DNA from: Mycteria americana
Lineage: Eukaryota; Chordata; Aves; Ciconiiformes; Ciconiidae
Length of the DNA: 64,000 nucleotides
NCBI RefSeq assembly: GCF_035582795.1
Contig: NC_134373.1
Coordinates: forward strand, 33,450,501 to 33,514,500
Direction: 5' to 3'
A model generated the notes under the pieces. The model was not told the DNA's origin and ran no database searches. It was given only the letters and a program-made list of their open reading frames with translations. The first letter of the stretch is position 1. Each line of letters starts with the position of its first letter. Shown here in pieces: positions 1 through 14,500 of this stretch. A program made the position numbers and the translations under genes.

Positions 1-2493
1 ACGGGATATAACACGTTGGATTTCGCCCGCTACAGTACCTTCCCCCACCGACTCCCCAAAGTGGCATCCAGTTCTGCAGTTCACAGCCAGTTGAAGGGCT
101 GCACGCCAAAGAAATTACGACTGAAATCTCAGATTATTAAGGCAGTAATAGTTTTACTTCACTGGATTCACTGATGCAGCTACTCAGCAGGTACTGGTGA
201 ATCTGACCACAAGAGCTCTGACAGGCAGGTAGATTTTTCCCTGTAGGTACAATGCACTACAGCCTCTTTCTTTAATTAATGCATACAATTCAGAAGTAGG
301 TAAGCATCAACTTTTTAAGCCATCTTTCGGTTAATTCTCAGGAAGAGAGGATAAAAGAAGAAAAGCCCTCAAGATAAACAACTGTGTAGAAGATAAAAAT
401 ACTCAATTAAATATGACAAACTTCACACTTACACAGACAGGAGACTAGCATACCAAATACCAAGCACAATAAATTAACACCAGTAAAAAAGTTTAACAGT
501 TATAAAGTTAACCAGAAAGTTCAGACAGTGCAAATATTTCACAGTAAGAAAAAATAACCAATAGTTCCTTTTCAAGTATCAAAAGCATTGTTGTTGAGTG
601 ATACCATTTAAACTGTATTATTGCACAACAGACAAAAAAATACAATATCAACCTCTGGGACCTAAGATGTATTCTCAAACCTTTATGTTTTCAAGGAATC
701 AATTTACACTGACTGTTGATTGTGCATATATTAAAATAATCAGTGTTCACTTATTAATCTGACTGTTTCTTAATTCAAACTTGTACACATTTAAAGCATT
801 TGATTCCTAATTTGTATTGCTTCTCAGAAACACCTATTTAAGGCTAGCCTAGGCCTTGTATAAATTCAAAGCAAACTTAACCTGCAGTTAAGAAGGGGAA
901 CTAGCCCAGTGCAAGATACTCGCTCAACTGTGATGCCTTCAGACAGTTTTAGGTTGCAGCTTACTCACCTCAGCAACGTTGTAAGAGTTTCTTTAAATAA
1001 AAAAAACCAAAAAACAAGTCCAGTAGGCACAAAGATTTTCTTACAATAACAATGGAAGTCCTATTATTAAACAAGTTTACTTGTAGCTAAATAAATTTTA
1101 CTCCATACCCCTTCCAGCCCCCTACCCTTCATTTTATAAAGGGATCTAGTCACTGACAATTCTAACGTCACAGCACATTTAAGAAGCAGAGTAACATCAT
1201 CTTTCTCCCTATATTTGCATTTTTTATTGCACTGGGCACATCTGCTCCCCCAAGTTTAACACTTTTCTGAGAATGAAAACTATCCTAACAGAACAGACAA
1301 CGGATTGGACCACGTAAGAGTTTCTTTTACTCCAAACAAGATTATTTGTAACACATTATAGAGTCAGAAACAAATAAAAACATCCTTACAAGTGTCCTAT
1401 CGAGCAGCTGTCCTTAGCTAGAGATATTTTGCTCATTTCCTTCCTCTTATATATTTTGTCCATCAAGTGATTAATTTTATACCAAGGTATGCCCTCGTGT
1501 GGTTCAAAACGTCTGATTCTCAACTTATTACAAATACTCAAATAATCCATAGTATTTATGTCCAAGAAAAAGGGGAGAGGGGAGGGAAAGACAGATTAGA
1601 CTTTTCTTTACACATTCAATACAGTTTTTGGTCTAGAGAAGTCAATATGGTCCTGTAAGATTATAGCTGCCATTGCTACTGGTTTGCCCTTCAACAAAAA
1701 GTGAGAACAGCTGCAATTCATGTTCATTCTATTTAAAAAAATAATAATGCCATTATTTAAGAAACAAACCGACAAAATTAATCAGAAATCCTATCTCAAT
1801 TTTACAGACTGGGTGTCAGTACTGAAATACATTTGCCTAGCAAATTACTCTGAGAATATTCAAACATTTCATGTATTAAATTTCACAGAAGAACTGGCAC
1901 ATGCTAAATGAGAATGAGATTTCTAGACAGTTGTCTTGGTTACCAGTCTGAAATTCCACTTTGTGCATGTAGGAAGGTTTAGTGAACCCCCAGAATTAGC
2001 CACTTTACCACAAACTAGTATGAATTCTGAGAAACCTCAAAGCTGCAGAATCCAGTTGTGGAGACAATTGCCAACCACTGGTCTATCCCATTAAATTATT
2101 TCCTCCCCCCATAAATTGCAAGAATTGACAAAACAAACAAACAAACAAATTCCCACACCTGTTTAGGCCTGGGTTATTAGCAGTGATGACAACTGATTTG
2201 TACATGGCTTTTGACTAAACCACTGAGGTATATTTCCAGTTTGAGGATGCTTTGCTACCAGTCACACAGAGGACATAACAAAAAAAACCAACCCTCAGTT
2301 CTATTACAGAAGAGTTCTCGTTTCAAAGCTTGACCAAGTTGCCAGGTAGTCTAACACAGTTGGCATAGTGGATCTTGTTACTGTGTCAAAAAAATCAAAG
2401 GTTGCAATTCAGGAAAATACTGGCACTTATTGAGATGACAAGGTAAATTTTCCTCCTCTCAAACTCTGGCTGCTTTTGCCAGTACCTCCCTGA
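1..2493 (-). other. Probable LMLN 3' UTR and downstream sequence
   Basis: I see no coding exon on either strand. If the terminal exon is right, this begins with the LMLN 3' UTR. The first canonical AATAAA on the minus strand below the stop is at 1223-1228, implying a UTR of about 1.27 kb. The rest is AT-rich unique sequence with a short (CAAA)n run near 2133-2148. Confidence 0.4.
1223..1228 (-). promoter_or_regulatory. Candidate LMLN polyadenylation signal AATAAA
   Basis: First AATAAA on the minus strand below the proposed LMLN stop codon. Transcript evidence is absent. Confidence 0.3.
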
Positions 2494-2549
2494 CTACTGT
2501 CTGCACCAATACTTGCCAGGAGCCATGAGGTTCAGCAGAAGACAGCTGC
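2494..2549 (-). CDS. LMLN: LMLN terminal coding exon (probable)
   Basis: A strong acceptor (T-rich tract of about 13 T, then CTCTGCAG) opens a phase-compatible 56-nt frame, [18 protein letters not shown], ending in TAG at 2496-2494. This brings the protein to 656 aa, about the usual length. The tail does not resemble the human hydrophobic C-terminus as I recall it, so another terminal exon is possible. Confidence 0.5.
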
Positions 2550-5500
2550 CTGCAGAGACAAAAAAAAAAAAAACCTCTGTGCTCCGCAATAAGGAGTGCA
2601 ACATGATGGTATATCATCTTGGAACATCTTCTTGCCCCGTGCTTAACTCTATGCGCAGAGAAACAGTCCTGTTAGCAGGGGAATTAAGTTAGCCATCAAG
2701 AGCCAAAGGGTTATAACCAGGCTAGACGAGCAGGAGCATAAGTCTAAAATAAAAAACAAAACACCATAAACCTTATAAATTTTATAGTTAAAGAGAAGAT
2801 AAAATAACAGAGAATGCTAAAAAACACCAAAGAGCAAAAACATATTTGCAGTAATCTGCACTGATTTATTCTAGCTTTCAAGGCTAGGAATTCACACCAG
2901 CCAAATAACATGATTATTCCCTTTACAATTAAATTTCTGCATTCCTTCACTAATAGCAATTAGGAGAAGAAATGAGAAAAAGTTATTGGTATTGCAAGAA
3001 AAGAGCAGGAAGTTCCCTATGGCATGACTGGGGAGAAGCAGCATTTCAAAACCATAGACTCTCAAAAGACTGCTTTATGAATACTTTTGATCTGTATGGC
3101 TGTAAGTCATATAAAAACCCAAGCCACAAAACACCAAGCTGAAGGGGGGGGGGGGGGGGGAGGGGGGCGCGGGGAAAAAGGAGGGGTAAAACCCAATACA
3201 TGAATCAGGGAGTTTGTCCGTATGGTAGGTAATCACACAGCCATGAGGCTTAAGAAAAATCACAGAAACAAATGTAAACATGCACAGATAAAAACATTTT
3301 TTTATATACACACACACATATATATATACGCATACATATATGCATGAGAAACACCAAGCATGAATTTAAATAGATCCTAGAAGATGTGAGTCTCCTAGGT
3401 TACAGCTTTCTCATTCTAAAAAGCTAACCTATAGGACTCATTCCACCAACCACAGAAATGTTGCCATCTCCGAGAGAAAACAAAACTATTTGAAATGGTA
3501 CACAAAAACCCAAGTGCACCACTTTGAAAAACGAATTGAGTGTGCACGTAAACTAATCAGGTTTATTTTTTCCTTGAAAACTGCAGTAGAGACATCACAT
3601 CCAACAATTAAAGAATTGGTTAAAGGCTTAAAAATAAGCCACTAGTGCAAAATACTGTAAAGACTATTCTCTTTCATCAACTGGCTTTTTAGAAAGCCAT
3701 CTGTTCTTGACAAAACATTACTGGTAGTCAGTGAATTAAGCTTTTTTCCTCCCTCAAAAAGCAAACTGACACCTATCTTTCATGTTCTGGATTACAGCAT
3801 TAACATTGTCAATGGGAAGTTATACAAGTGAGAACTCACTTTCCATTACAGTGATAATTTTGGAAGTTATAATAATGACACAGGCTTCAAAACACAGATC
3901 AGATTTTCGGGTAAATTGCTAGGCTAAAGCTAGATTTTTGGGATGATTACCAGAAGGAGACATGACATGAAGTAGTTAATGTTTCAGACACTTTTCTCCT
4001 ATGTTAGCCACTATCCTGCACAACTGCACAGCAAAAAGCAGGGCAACTTTGCCATCTTCCTTTAACTCCTATGCCTAGGATCTCAGAATAGCCAGGCCAT
4101 GGCTCTCCTTTCCTGTTCCCCAGCAGTCAGAGCTGACAGAAACCTTTAGAGTTTTCAGACATTTAATATTAGTTTCACTTCGGCAAGTAAGGGAACGTAC
4201 CGATTGGTGCAGCTCTTGTTAAGTTAGAAGCTGGAGGATCCCGCTCTGGGGGACAGGAATCACAGAAGTCCCAACAGGCTGGGCAAATCAGATTCCCGAC
4301 ATGTATCCAGCCATTCATCTGAATGCTCACAGTTAATACCTGACCTGAGCGGCTGCACAAGTACGCAGTGTCTTTGACCCAAACATGCAGCCCTTGTGGA
4401 GAACAAGAAACCTTAAAATAAAAGAATAAGAGTCAGGTCTGTATTATGATTTATCACAAATATGTTTGGGGGTTTGGAGGCTCTTTCAGTAAGTAAATAC
4501 TACATCCAGTAAACACCTGGTACAGAGCATAGATTAACTGCAATATTTTAATGCACTCAGAGCAACTATTTGGTTCAAGAATGCTTTAAAGCACTGACTG
4601 TACTCTTTCCATGCAATTATGCAGATCATCAACTGAGAACGAGTAAAATTCAGCTTCTGCTAATGACTACTTTTTCTAGAGTCATACTGTTGTTGCAAGT
4701 GACACCTTTAGTGAGATAGTCCTGAAAAGAAGGAGGATAATGAAAAATAAATGACATGTGCACAGTGCTTTCCACCTTTGAAAAAATCAGAGCGACTGAT
4801 TAACATTAAGCTTCAACAACAGAAGATTACAATATAAGTACTCCTACTTAGCTGTGAACTGTCACAGGCATAAAACAGATTAAGTCCCTAGCAAGACTGG
4901 AAGTAACACACAAGCCATCCCAGTGGTGACACGCTTAACTTGATGCGTGATATAAACTACAGGCTTATGGTTGGAAGATGTTTATTTTCAAAGCATGTCA
5001 TATAATCTAGTGATTTAAGGCAGAGAAGATCATGTACAGCGTCCAGGTGCAAAGTTCTAACAGTTGTAGCCTACATTTTATGCCTGACTTTTCCCTTTAG
5101 TGTTCTTTAAAAAAAAAAACCAAAGATAAAAACCCAACACATACTTACTTGATAACATCCACTACCCCAGTCAGGGTAACTGAGTTTCCTCCTGCACTGT
5201 TCCATGACAAAAGCAGATTTCTGAATAAGACATACAGAGTTTGGTCCATATTTCTCTGCGCCATAGTTTTTGGTAGGATCTAAGGTAGAAAGAATATATT
5301 GAATTGCAGCTTACTAGGGGAACAGAAAGTCCACATCAACTTAATAGCTATATAGCTATTATAGCTAATAGCTATAAGTAGCCAATGCCTCCACATGCAA
5401 TTCAAGGTTTACTTTTGGAATCTTTCAGACTGTAAATCATTATCAATTTGGGAATTATACTGTCTTGAATATAAAGTGGGAAGAAACCCAAGATTTAAAC

Positions 5501-8500
5501 AAATAAACAAAACCAAAACCAAAAAGCAAGCACTTTCCATCAGAACTATGTGGATATGCTTGGCCCCAGAAAGTGCCAGCTGTGATTACTGGCTTGAAGG
5601 CAGAGAGTGTTTATTTCTTTGTTTTTGAGACAACTGCACAGACAGGTAATATCCTACAGCATTCTGGAGCTCTGCAATATCATTCATGTACTACCCTAGG
5701 AGACAAGCCTGTCTCCTGAATTCTGGTAATTCGCAAAACTTGCCTTGAACAAAAAACCTACAAAGGTGGAAAGTGGAATTATTTTTCAGAGACTCAAAAA
5801 ACAACCAACCAACCCACCGCCATCCTTTGTCTTATATTTGGATCATTTGGGGTTAATTTCTGTTCAGCTCGTATGCATTCTTGTATTAGATGTGAGTGTT
5901 TGATTCCTAGGTGTACAAGGTAGTTGTGCTGTGCTTCTCACCCCAGCACGGCTTTTACACAGCTAGTAGTGTAAAACTGATTTCACATCCAATTAGTTTG
6001 GATATATAGCAAGTCCATTCCAGATTGACAAATGTAGTCTCTTAAATACCATACTGTAAGTCCTGAAAACTGACCTGGTTGGTTTTCAGTTATTCTACAG
6101 TCTGAGCTACGTTGAAATTCACCACTTAAATGCCAACTGAATTCTTGACTAAAGGGACAATAGTCAGCAATTTCTACTGAGCCACCATAATAAGGCAATT
6201 CTTCTGCTGGTACTCCATTAAGATTGTCAAAATACTGCAAAACAAAATCGGCAGTGAAGCAGTTTGCGCAGAGACAAGTGTACAACTTTTTTAAATAGAA
6301 CAAATCACCACAGATGTAAGAACATCAGCTATTACTACTCATGAATGCTATTAACAGCAACTTACAATACCCATGAACCAGATGAGCCAGAAGTATTTAA
6401 GAATACTTAAATAATGCAGAGAGATTCACATTTTCATGTATTACTCCCCATCCCTTTCCCTGCCCCCCCCTTTGCAACCACAGCATTCTCTGGGATGAAA
6501 CAGAACAAATTTCTTAGTGTGCAGTGACACAAGGCAGCAAACTGGGTAAAGAAATACTTCAAACAAAACATTCTGGGGGTTTTCTGTTATACAGTAACAT
6601 TTACATCCGATATTTGGTTAGACGGTCAGGCGACATCCTTATTGTTTTATTAAGATGACAATGCTTTTTTTCAGCCTCCAGGCTCCTTATAATAAACTAA
6701 GCAGACATTTTTCACAATATCTACTCTCGTCTACTAGTTCAGAAGAAAAAAAAAAAAAAAAACCAACCCCAAATATAATCACCTGGCTGCAAAGCACAAG
6801 AATGAAAATAGTTATTTGGTAAAGTAAGATCCATTATACCTGATATTCCTGAGGTAACTGATTTGGAAACTTTTGCAAGTTACACACTGCTACTGCTCTT
6901 TGGTCCTGTCTGCAGGTTAACTGCAAAGGATTACTCCTCAAAGTGTCACAGTAAGGACTGATTAATTGCCTCCTAAAAAAAAAAAAGAAAAAAAAAAGAA
7001 TAAAAATCACATTAGATCACTTCAACTGCTTTTCATAATTTAACTAAGCAGTCTGTCAAGACTGTCTGTTCCCACTCTCCCCCACACTTAGTCAATCACA
7101 CAAAGCAGCACCAACTTCTTCTCTGGAGGCTAATTGTTGTTATTTGTCTGGTTATGACCCTTCTAATTTAAAGAATATGAAGCCAGCAAACCAAGTTACA
7201 ATGCATTCACCTATTTAGTTTTAATGGCATTGCTTTGTAAACTTTAAAGAAAAAAAACATACAAGCAAAACAGGCCCACTACATAGCTGTGTCCTAGAAA
7301 CTTACGAGTATTGTAATGAACAAACAAGGAAGGCTTTGTTTTGAAGATGGCTATCATCTCCTTCTGTTGCTTTAAGATGCATCCAGTAATGCAAATTGAC
7401 ACATGCTGCATTTCCAATTAAAAGGGACAAAATAAGAAAGCAAACACTTTTAGATTAAGTCCCTCCCCTCCTCTCTAAAGCATAGCCCTCTTACAGTGTA
7501 AATGCATTCTACACCCTAAGATGTTTGGCTCTGTCTTTATTGGGTGGGATGCTTCTGCTCTTAATACATTTGGTGTGCTCCTTCTTGGGTGCACTCTGAA
7601 GGTACTTAGGACAGCATTCCTTGTTAATCTGTATCTACCTCTACTTCTTTTTACTGAGTTGCATTTGAAGGACAAATGTAAACAAGCATCAGGGTTTCCT
7701 CTATTTTTTTTAAAAGACTGTATTCTTACTTTTGCCTCTTTTGGTCCATCCAGAATTTACAGCTCTTCATTACAAAGTCACAGCCTTTATTGCGTCCCCA
7801 GTCTAATTTCTCTGCCATGCTGTAATTTGCTTTATACCAGCTGTAAACGCATTTTGAAATGAGAATATAGTTACTTCAAAAATTAAGTGTTCTGATGAAT
7901 AAAACAGCAGTTCAAAGAACTTCATACTATGCCTTAAGGTCTTCAAATGAAGAAAAAGGGAAACTGCATCCCTTTCTGCCTATAACAAAATATATTACAA
8001 TTTCATTATTTTTCAAGTCACAATGAACTAAGAGAAAATTTTATTATTTGTTCAACAGCAATGCACCATGACCTGCAAAGAAAAAATGCATACAGAAAGA
8101 TGACATTTTAGCAATTTATGCTTTCTATCTGCAAGATGAGATGAAAAAATAATCAATACGTACTGCATGCAACTGAGAGAAGACTTATATTAAGAAAAAA
8201 GTAAACAGACGCTACAAACAGTACTATGTATTGCAATGCATGTTTTTTTTAAGGCTAGATTAAGAATGGATGGATTTTGAAATACATGAAGAAAAATTAA
8301 CTTACTAGGTATAACTCCGAGTCTAATGTAATGCTAATTATGCTGATTATCTATTGTGCTGCAGATGGATAAGCAAAAGTGCATCAATTCAAAATAAAAT
8401 CAAGTGCAATTAAAGCCAAACACAAATGAACCAAAAAAAAAAACCCCCATTCTTATTAATTCTTACCCTGTGTCTTCCATTAATGATAAGGTGATCCTGG

Positions 8501-11500
8501 AAAAGACTCGGTTCTGTGTATGGGATCCAGTCATTGCTTCATTCTGAAAGTTACCAGTTACTATTAGCAAGCCACTGAAAATCATTACTGTAAGAAAATG
8601 CTTCCTATGAAAAGCATTTTATTTCCAGTTCCTTCTTACTATTGGCAATCAAATCCCAACCGCTTTCATAAAAGGGATCACAAGTGCAACTCCCTTCCCC
8701 GCTCCACCCTACAAAGCTTCAGAATTCTAGAAGTCAGAAACCTCATTCCAAATTTCAGCTAAACCTTATTCATGACCAACGTGTGCTCATTTTCCTTCAG
8801 GTAAAATAAAACTCTTCCTTCTTCTAGCATATTTATGAGTAGCAATCGCACCCACCTCTTCTGTCTCCTTTTGGTAAGCTGAAAGCCAAGCTCATTTAAT
8901 TGTCTTGTGTAAGACTGATTTTTAATTTTCCTAGAATTTCTAGTAGTCCTTTTCAGTAGCAAGGTGCACAGGACACATGACTAAAGGAACACAGCACTCC
9001 AAAGGAAGCTTTATTAGTGTGGCAGTGGAATTTTCCATCTCATTTAAAAATAAGCAAGTTCACACCGTCCTCAAAGAGCAACTCCAGTCACCTTGGAGCT
9101 TCCTAATCATCTTATAACTGGCAATTGTAATGCCCGTGTCTTTTTCTTGCTCGGTCATTTCCAACTGATAAACTTCAGGCTTACAGCAAAAGTCACTCAC
9201 CCTTAATTACACAAATCTGGGATTTCTATTACTGAACTTCATCTCATTTCTATTATTTCTTCAAAATACGTAGTTTTCCAGCCTTTCCTCTCCACTAGTG
9301 TGGTTAGGAGGAGTTACCACCAGCAGACGTATTAGCATCAAATTTTCTACCACTACATACTTAACGAGAGTTGGATCAAGACCAAAACCAAACTATATGG
9401 GTTACTTTCCAGATACCAACTTTCTCTGGAAAGGTGTAAAGGAGACCAGTAATTACTGCCTTTTTGCTAATCCTATTCAATGCTTAGAATTATTATTCTA
9501 ATGACAGTCTTTGCAGTTGGCTTTAAACTACTGTTCCACACCAAAGGTTACTGAAAAGCAAGAAAAGTTAACAATTTTGGTCTCAAGAAATACGCATTTT
9601 TCCAGATTACTTCACAAAAAAGTCTGTCCTGAAGCATTTCCCTTCTTGTTTACCTCACTGGATACAACAATAACTACAAAGTGTATCTCTGCCCCAAATA
9701 TCACACCATGCAAAGTTATAAATAAAAATAAGCTTAAATGTCAGGAAGGAAATAAGTGTTTCCTTGATCAGATGAGGTTCTGGAGTAGAGATGGAAAAAG
9801 CTAACCCCAGAACACATAAATAAAGATGAAGTCAAGGTAACGAAGAGACAGAACGATCAAATATTTGATGTATAAGAGGCAGAGGGTGACAAAGTTGAAT
9901 TGACTCAAAGGAATACCCCCTTTCCCCTAAAAAGGGGAGCACACGTTCTCAAGAAGGTAAGTGGCAAAAAAAAAAAAGAGACATTCAGTTTTTTAGTAAT
10001 CAGCTTATCTCAAACTTGTACTCTGGGACTTAGCAATAAGGTAAAAAGATAGATTTCTCTAGAAATTGGACATTTAAGTATTTCTATTTTAGTACTGCTT
10101 GTGATACATTTCAGTGAGATTTGATACACCTGCATTTTCAAGGTTCCTATAGGTACTACTATAAACCTAAAAATAAAGACGGGGGAAGCAGACATTCCCA
10201 CATCCCCCTCCATTCCCAATATCAGCACTAACCTCCAACAATCTCTTCTCCCAGTGATTGAGCTCAGTACCCATGCCACCTTGATTTTCAAGCTCCATTC
10301 CCTCTAGAATTGGACAATTAAAATGTTTTCGAGCTTCTTCCTAGAAAGAAAACATTTCAACACAACTCTCAAAATATTGAGACAGATACCCATATGCAGT
10401 CCTAATCTTCTAGAATTATCTTTTAAAATTATTTCAGCATTTCTTTTTCTACCATCTTGTTTTCCTCCGCATGTAAAACACTTCTTCTCAGAGGCTGACT
10501 AAGCCAGCAAGTACCCCAACACCAAGCCTAACAACTTGTGTACTTATCTCCTGGAAATAAATGATGGAAGTTTACACAAATAAAACAGCAACAGAATTAG
10601 CTGAGAATAGCATGCACACACTAAAGACCACATAAAAAAAAAAAAAAAACCCCACCAAACAACCCCAAACAATGTAGGAACACTACACCCCTGCTTCTGT
10701 CAAATGTTTCAGAGAAAAAACACTTTTCTATTAGGAAGCTGTATGTGTCAACTAGTTTTGCATGGGGAAATGTTTTCTGCAAAATATTTGAAAAATCTTA
10801 AGAGGCATCACAACAATGCTGTGGTCTTACGGTCAGGAGCCCAGCCTTTGCCAGTGCGGCACCACCCAGGAGCACCTCTAATGCTCTGAACAGTTTGACC
10901 AGCACAGCCAATCTTCAAAACAGGGGTAATTAAACCAAGTTTGCTCTAAATACTGTGTTAGATTTAAAACAAACAAAAAGATTATTTGTGGCCAAATATG
11001 ATTAACACTGTAACTTATTTCCAATACCAATTTATTACACTTAAACATATGTTCAGAACATATGTTCTGGGGGCAAGGGGGAGAGTCAGAGGCATGGGAA
11101 GCAAGAAAGATTTCCAAGAATACTTGAGGAATTTCTTTTTAAACACGACAAAGTGTTAACTGCATTATTTTGTAATCCATAAAATTAGAAAAAGATTAAA
11201 ACAATGCTTTGAAAGAGAAAAGTAGAAAATGGAATGAACTTATAAATGAGAAAAGCCGTGACAACACTATCTGTTAAGGCAATGGGAATACTAGGTGTCT
11301 AAGTCTGTAGGAAAACATCTAAAGAGTAGGATTAAGGAATCTATTCCACATCAGTTTTGCTTAACCTTTTATAATTTACTTCCCAGTCCCTTCATTGTCT
11401 CTTACTACGTCAATTTATTTATTTCATACAGTCTGTCAACCATTTTCCACTTTACTTTGGATACACCCTCTCAACTAATTATACAGTCTTAATGGTGTAG

Positions 11501-14500
11501 TCTTTGGGCCATACTTTCAGGACAAGGGTATTCAATGTTAGGTTATTACTTCTTAAAGAATAAGAAATATTTATGACTCGAGAATGTGATGGTAACCTTG
11601 GCAAACAAAGCGTAAAAGTAAGTTCATCCACACTTACAACTACACGAGGTGTTATCAGAAGATAAACAGCATGGCGCAGCATTTTGCCACCACGTGTGTC
11701 CCATAACCTCACTGCTTTATGAACGACTTTATTACTCCACTGATACAAACCTAGACTGTAAGAAGAACGTTTTGGTTACAAATCTTTCCCACAAATACAC
11801 GCTACTGTGCAAAGATTTATCTCCATAAGAAACAGAATCACGAATGATCTCTATACTTCCTCATGCTTTCTGAAGTTTAAAGTTATTATGCAACATTTCT
11901 CCTTTGTAAGATATGCATTCATTATATACACCACTCTGATTTAATAAGCCAAAGTAAGATTATTAAAAAGATGTCTGTAGACTCATGACATATTTTCTAC
12001 AGTTACCAAAAGTGTAAGAAATTAAATAAAAATCCTCAGAATTGCTATTATAAAGAGAAAGGTGAACAAAACTAAAAGCTCTCTACCCTTCCACCTCCAA
12101 AAAAACCCTAGAAGACCATTTCTACAATATCAACTAAATGAAGAAAAAAAACCCGCAAACTTCATCAATACCAAGTCAGAAAAATCACACAGCAGACTAC
12201 ACACATTGTCAGTTCTGCATAACTATAAACCTTGAATGATACATGGCTTAAGAATGAACTGCATTGGCATTAGACAGACTACAGAAAATCAAGTCTCAAT
12301 TTAGTAAGGTGTTCAGCAAGCATCGAAATTTAAGCATGGATAATTTTAATGCTTAACTTCAAGCCTCCTGATAAATGAAATCCTGACTTAGTTTGTAATA
12401 TATGTGGATAAGTGTTTAATGCCAACATAAAGAAAGACTAAAAAAGCACCCCACGCCAATGTCTGAACATAATAAAGGCAAAGCATTCTAATAATGGAAT
12501 CAAGCTGGATTTTCAACAGGCAAGAATACATGCTAAAAAGGAAACGTGAAAGCATCCTTCAATGGGAATACCGAGAGGTCCAAAAAAATAAAATACCTTT
12601 CATTAAAAGGAGGGAGTCCATCTGCATATCTTGTTGTCAAAGGTTTTCCATCATCATCACGATAAAATGCAAACAGTCCAGCAGAGAAACCCTTCAAGTT
12701 AAAAGCCAAGCACACAGAAACCTTAGGCAAGACATTCACATACAAAGTCAAATGCCATGAAAGAGCTATCACTCCCACAGCAGATACATGGGAAGTACCG
12801 CACCTCAAGGCAATTAACACACAAATTGAAGGAGGCAAAGCAAGAGCTTTCCTCCACTAAACATTCTTCTCTTGCAACAAGCTGGAGGTATGCGAGGAAG
12901 CAGGCACAAGTTTTCGGGAAACACATCGTATAACATCAACCCTTACCAGTGCATGGATAATCTCATGTTTCACTGTAGACAACATGCCAATGAATTCCTG
13001 AGCTTGTGTTGAAATCATATTTGGACACAAGTTAGCATATCCTGCTATTGGCCTGGAAGACAGTTTTAAAATTAAACTGTTTTCAGTAAAATACTAGCAA
13101 ATTCAAATCATATTAATTTGAAAAGGCAGAAGATTTAAAAGAAAGTGGAGACTAAAGTAAAAATAAGTCCTTCCAAACAACTTCCCTGATCATTAATAAA
13201 CAGTCTGTTAACAATATAGTGACTAGTTTACTGTTGAAATGGGGAGGGATGGGATCAATCTCTCTATTCAATATTCTGCCCAGGTGTTACTGACAATAGT
13301 ATAGGAGATCTGAATTTTAGGTAAGACACTACAGAGGTACAAAGTGTCTGTTACAATGACTACAACCAAACTCGAAACAAAAGGCACATAAGTAGGGTCC
13401 ATTTGCATCCTCCTTTACATTTCTGAAAGTATGACATTCACTTCAACAGCATCTTGAACGTTTAGGCAATAACAGCAGAGGATTAGCTTTGAATTAAATG
13501 CCTCAGCTTTGCAAGTTAAGCACTATTTGATTGTTTTGTGGTTTTACATAAATATAGTGCTTGTCTATTTCAATAATGACTTCTACTTTGCTATACTATA
13601 CAAGACAGGCAAACAATTAAACTCCACATCTAAACAATTAAACAACTCAAAAGTTGAATTAAAAAAAGAGTTTGTACCAGCGGGAATACTTGCCTGTCCA
13701 TTTCAGCTTCCAGTTGGCAGTAGGCTGCATATGCAATGATATTTTCATGGCCACACCTTTCAGTAGTGAGAGCACTAACGTAAAGTACAAAGTCAGCATC
13801 TCGAACCCCTTCTTGGTCAGGTAAGCCCGTGGGTCCGCAGTGCCATTCACTCCCATTGCACACCCTGCATTGCTTTGACAATGTTCAAATGGAACAATTA
13901 AAATACTTGTAGCTACGACCAAAATTTTGCGTGACAAAATTCAATTAGCTGGAAGCCAAGAATAAATCCCATTGTAAGACAGCAGAAGATGAGAAAACTC
14001 CTTATGAAGACAGTAAACAAAACCAGAGCCAAGGAGTAACTTTCAAATGACTAGCTTTTTTGATTTATTAGACACTAGGAAGCTGGAAGCTTTTGAAAAA
14101 ATGGCCTGCCAAGCTAGGTATCCTAAAATTAGCACCCTTTATTTCCTACAAATTAAAAAAAAGTTGGCTCACAGAATATGTATACATAAGTGGCAATTGC
14201 ATTTCACATGTAATCTGGTACATTTTTAATACTGTAGTTGAAATTTCAGGCTAAGAGAAAGTAATCTACTGATCACATAATGTAGTTGAATTGAAAATTC
14301 ATGCAAGAAAACAAGGTAGAAGCATTTCCCGCACTGTGCTCCTGGTTCAGTGGATAACCTCTTCAAATAAGGTCTTCAAAAAATCTAAACTTATTATTAA
14401 TTCTGTGAAAATCATTGCCAAAGGTGAATAATGAAGTGACTAGTGGCAATTTAACAAGCTTTGAATCTCATCCTCTCTGTACAGTTCATTACAACACAGG

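Noticed and set aside
7521-7862. 113-codon plus-strand ORF
   Set aside because: Partly antisense to LMLN exon 12; no recognisable domain.
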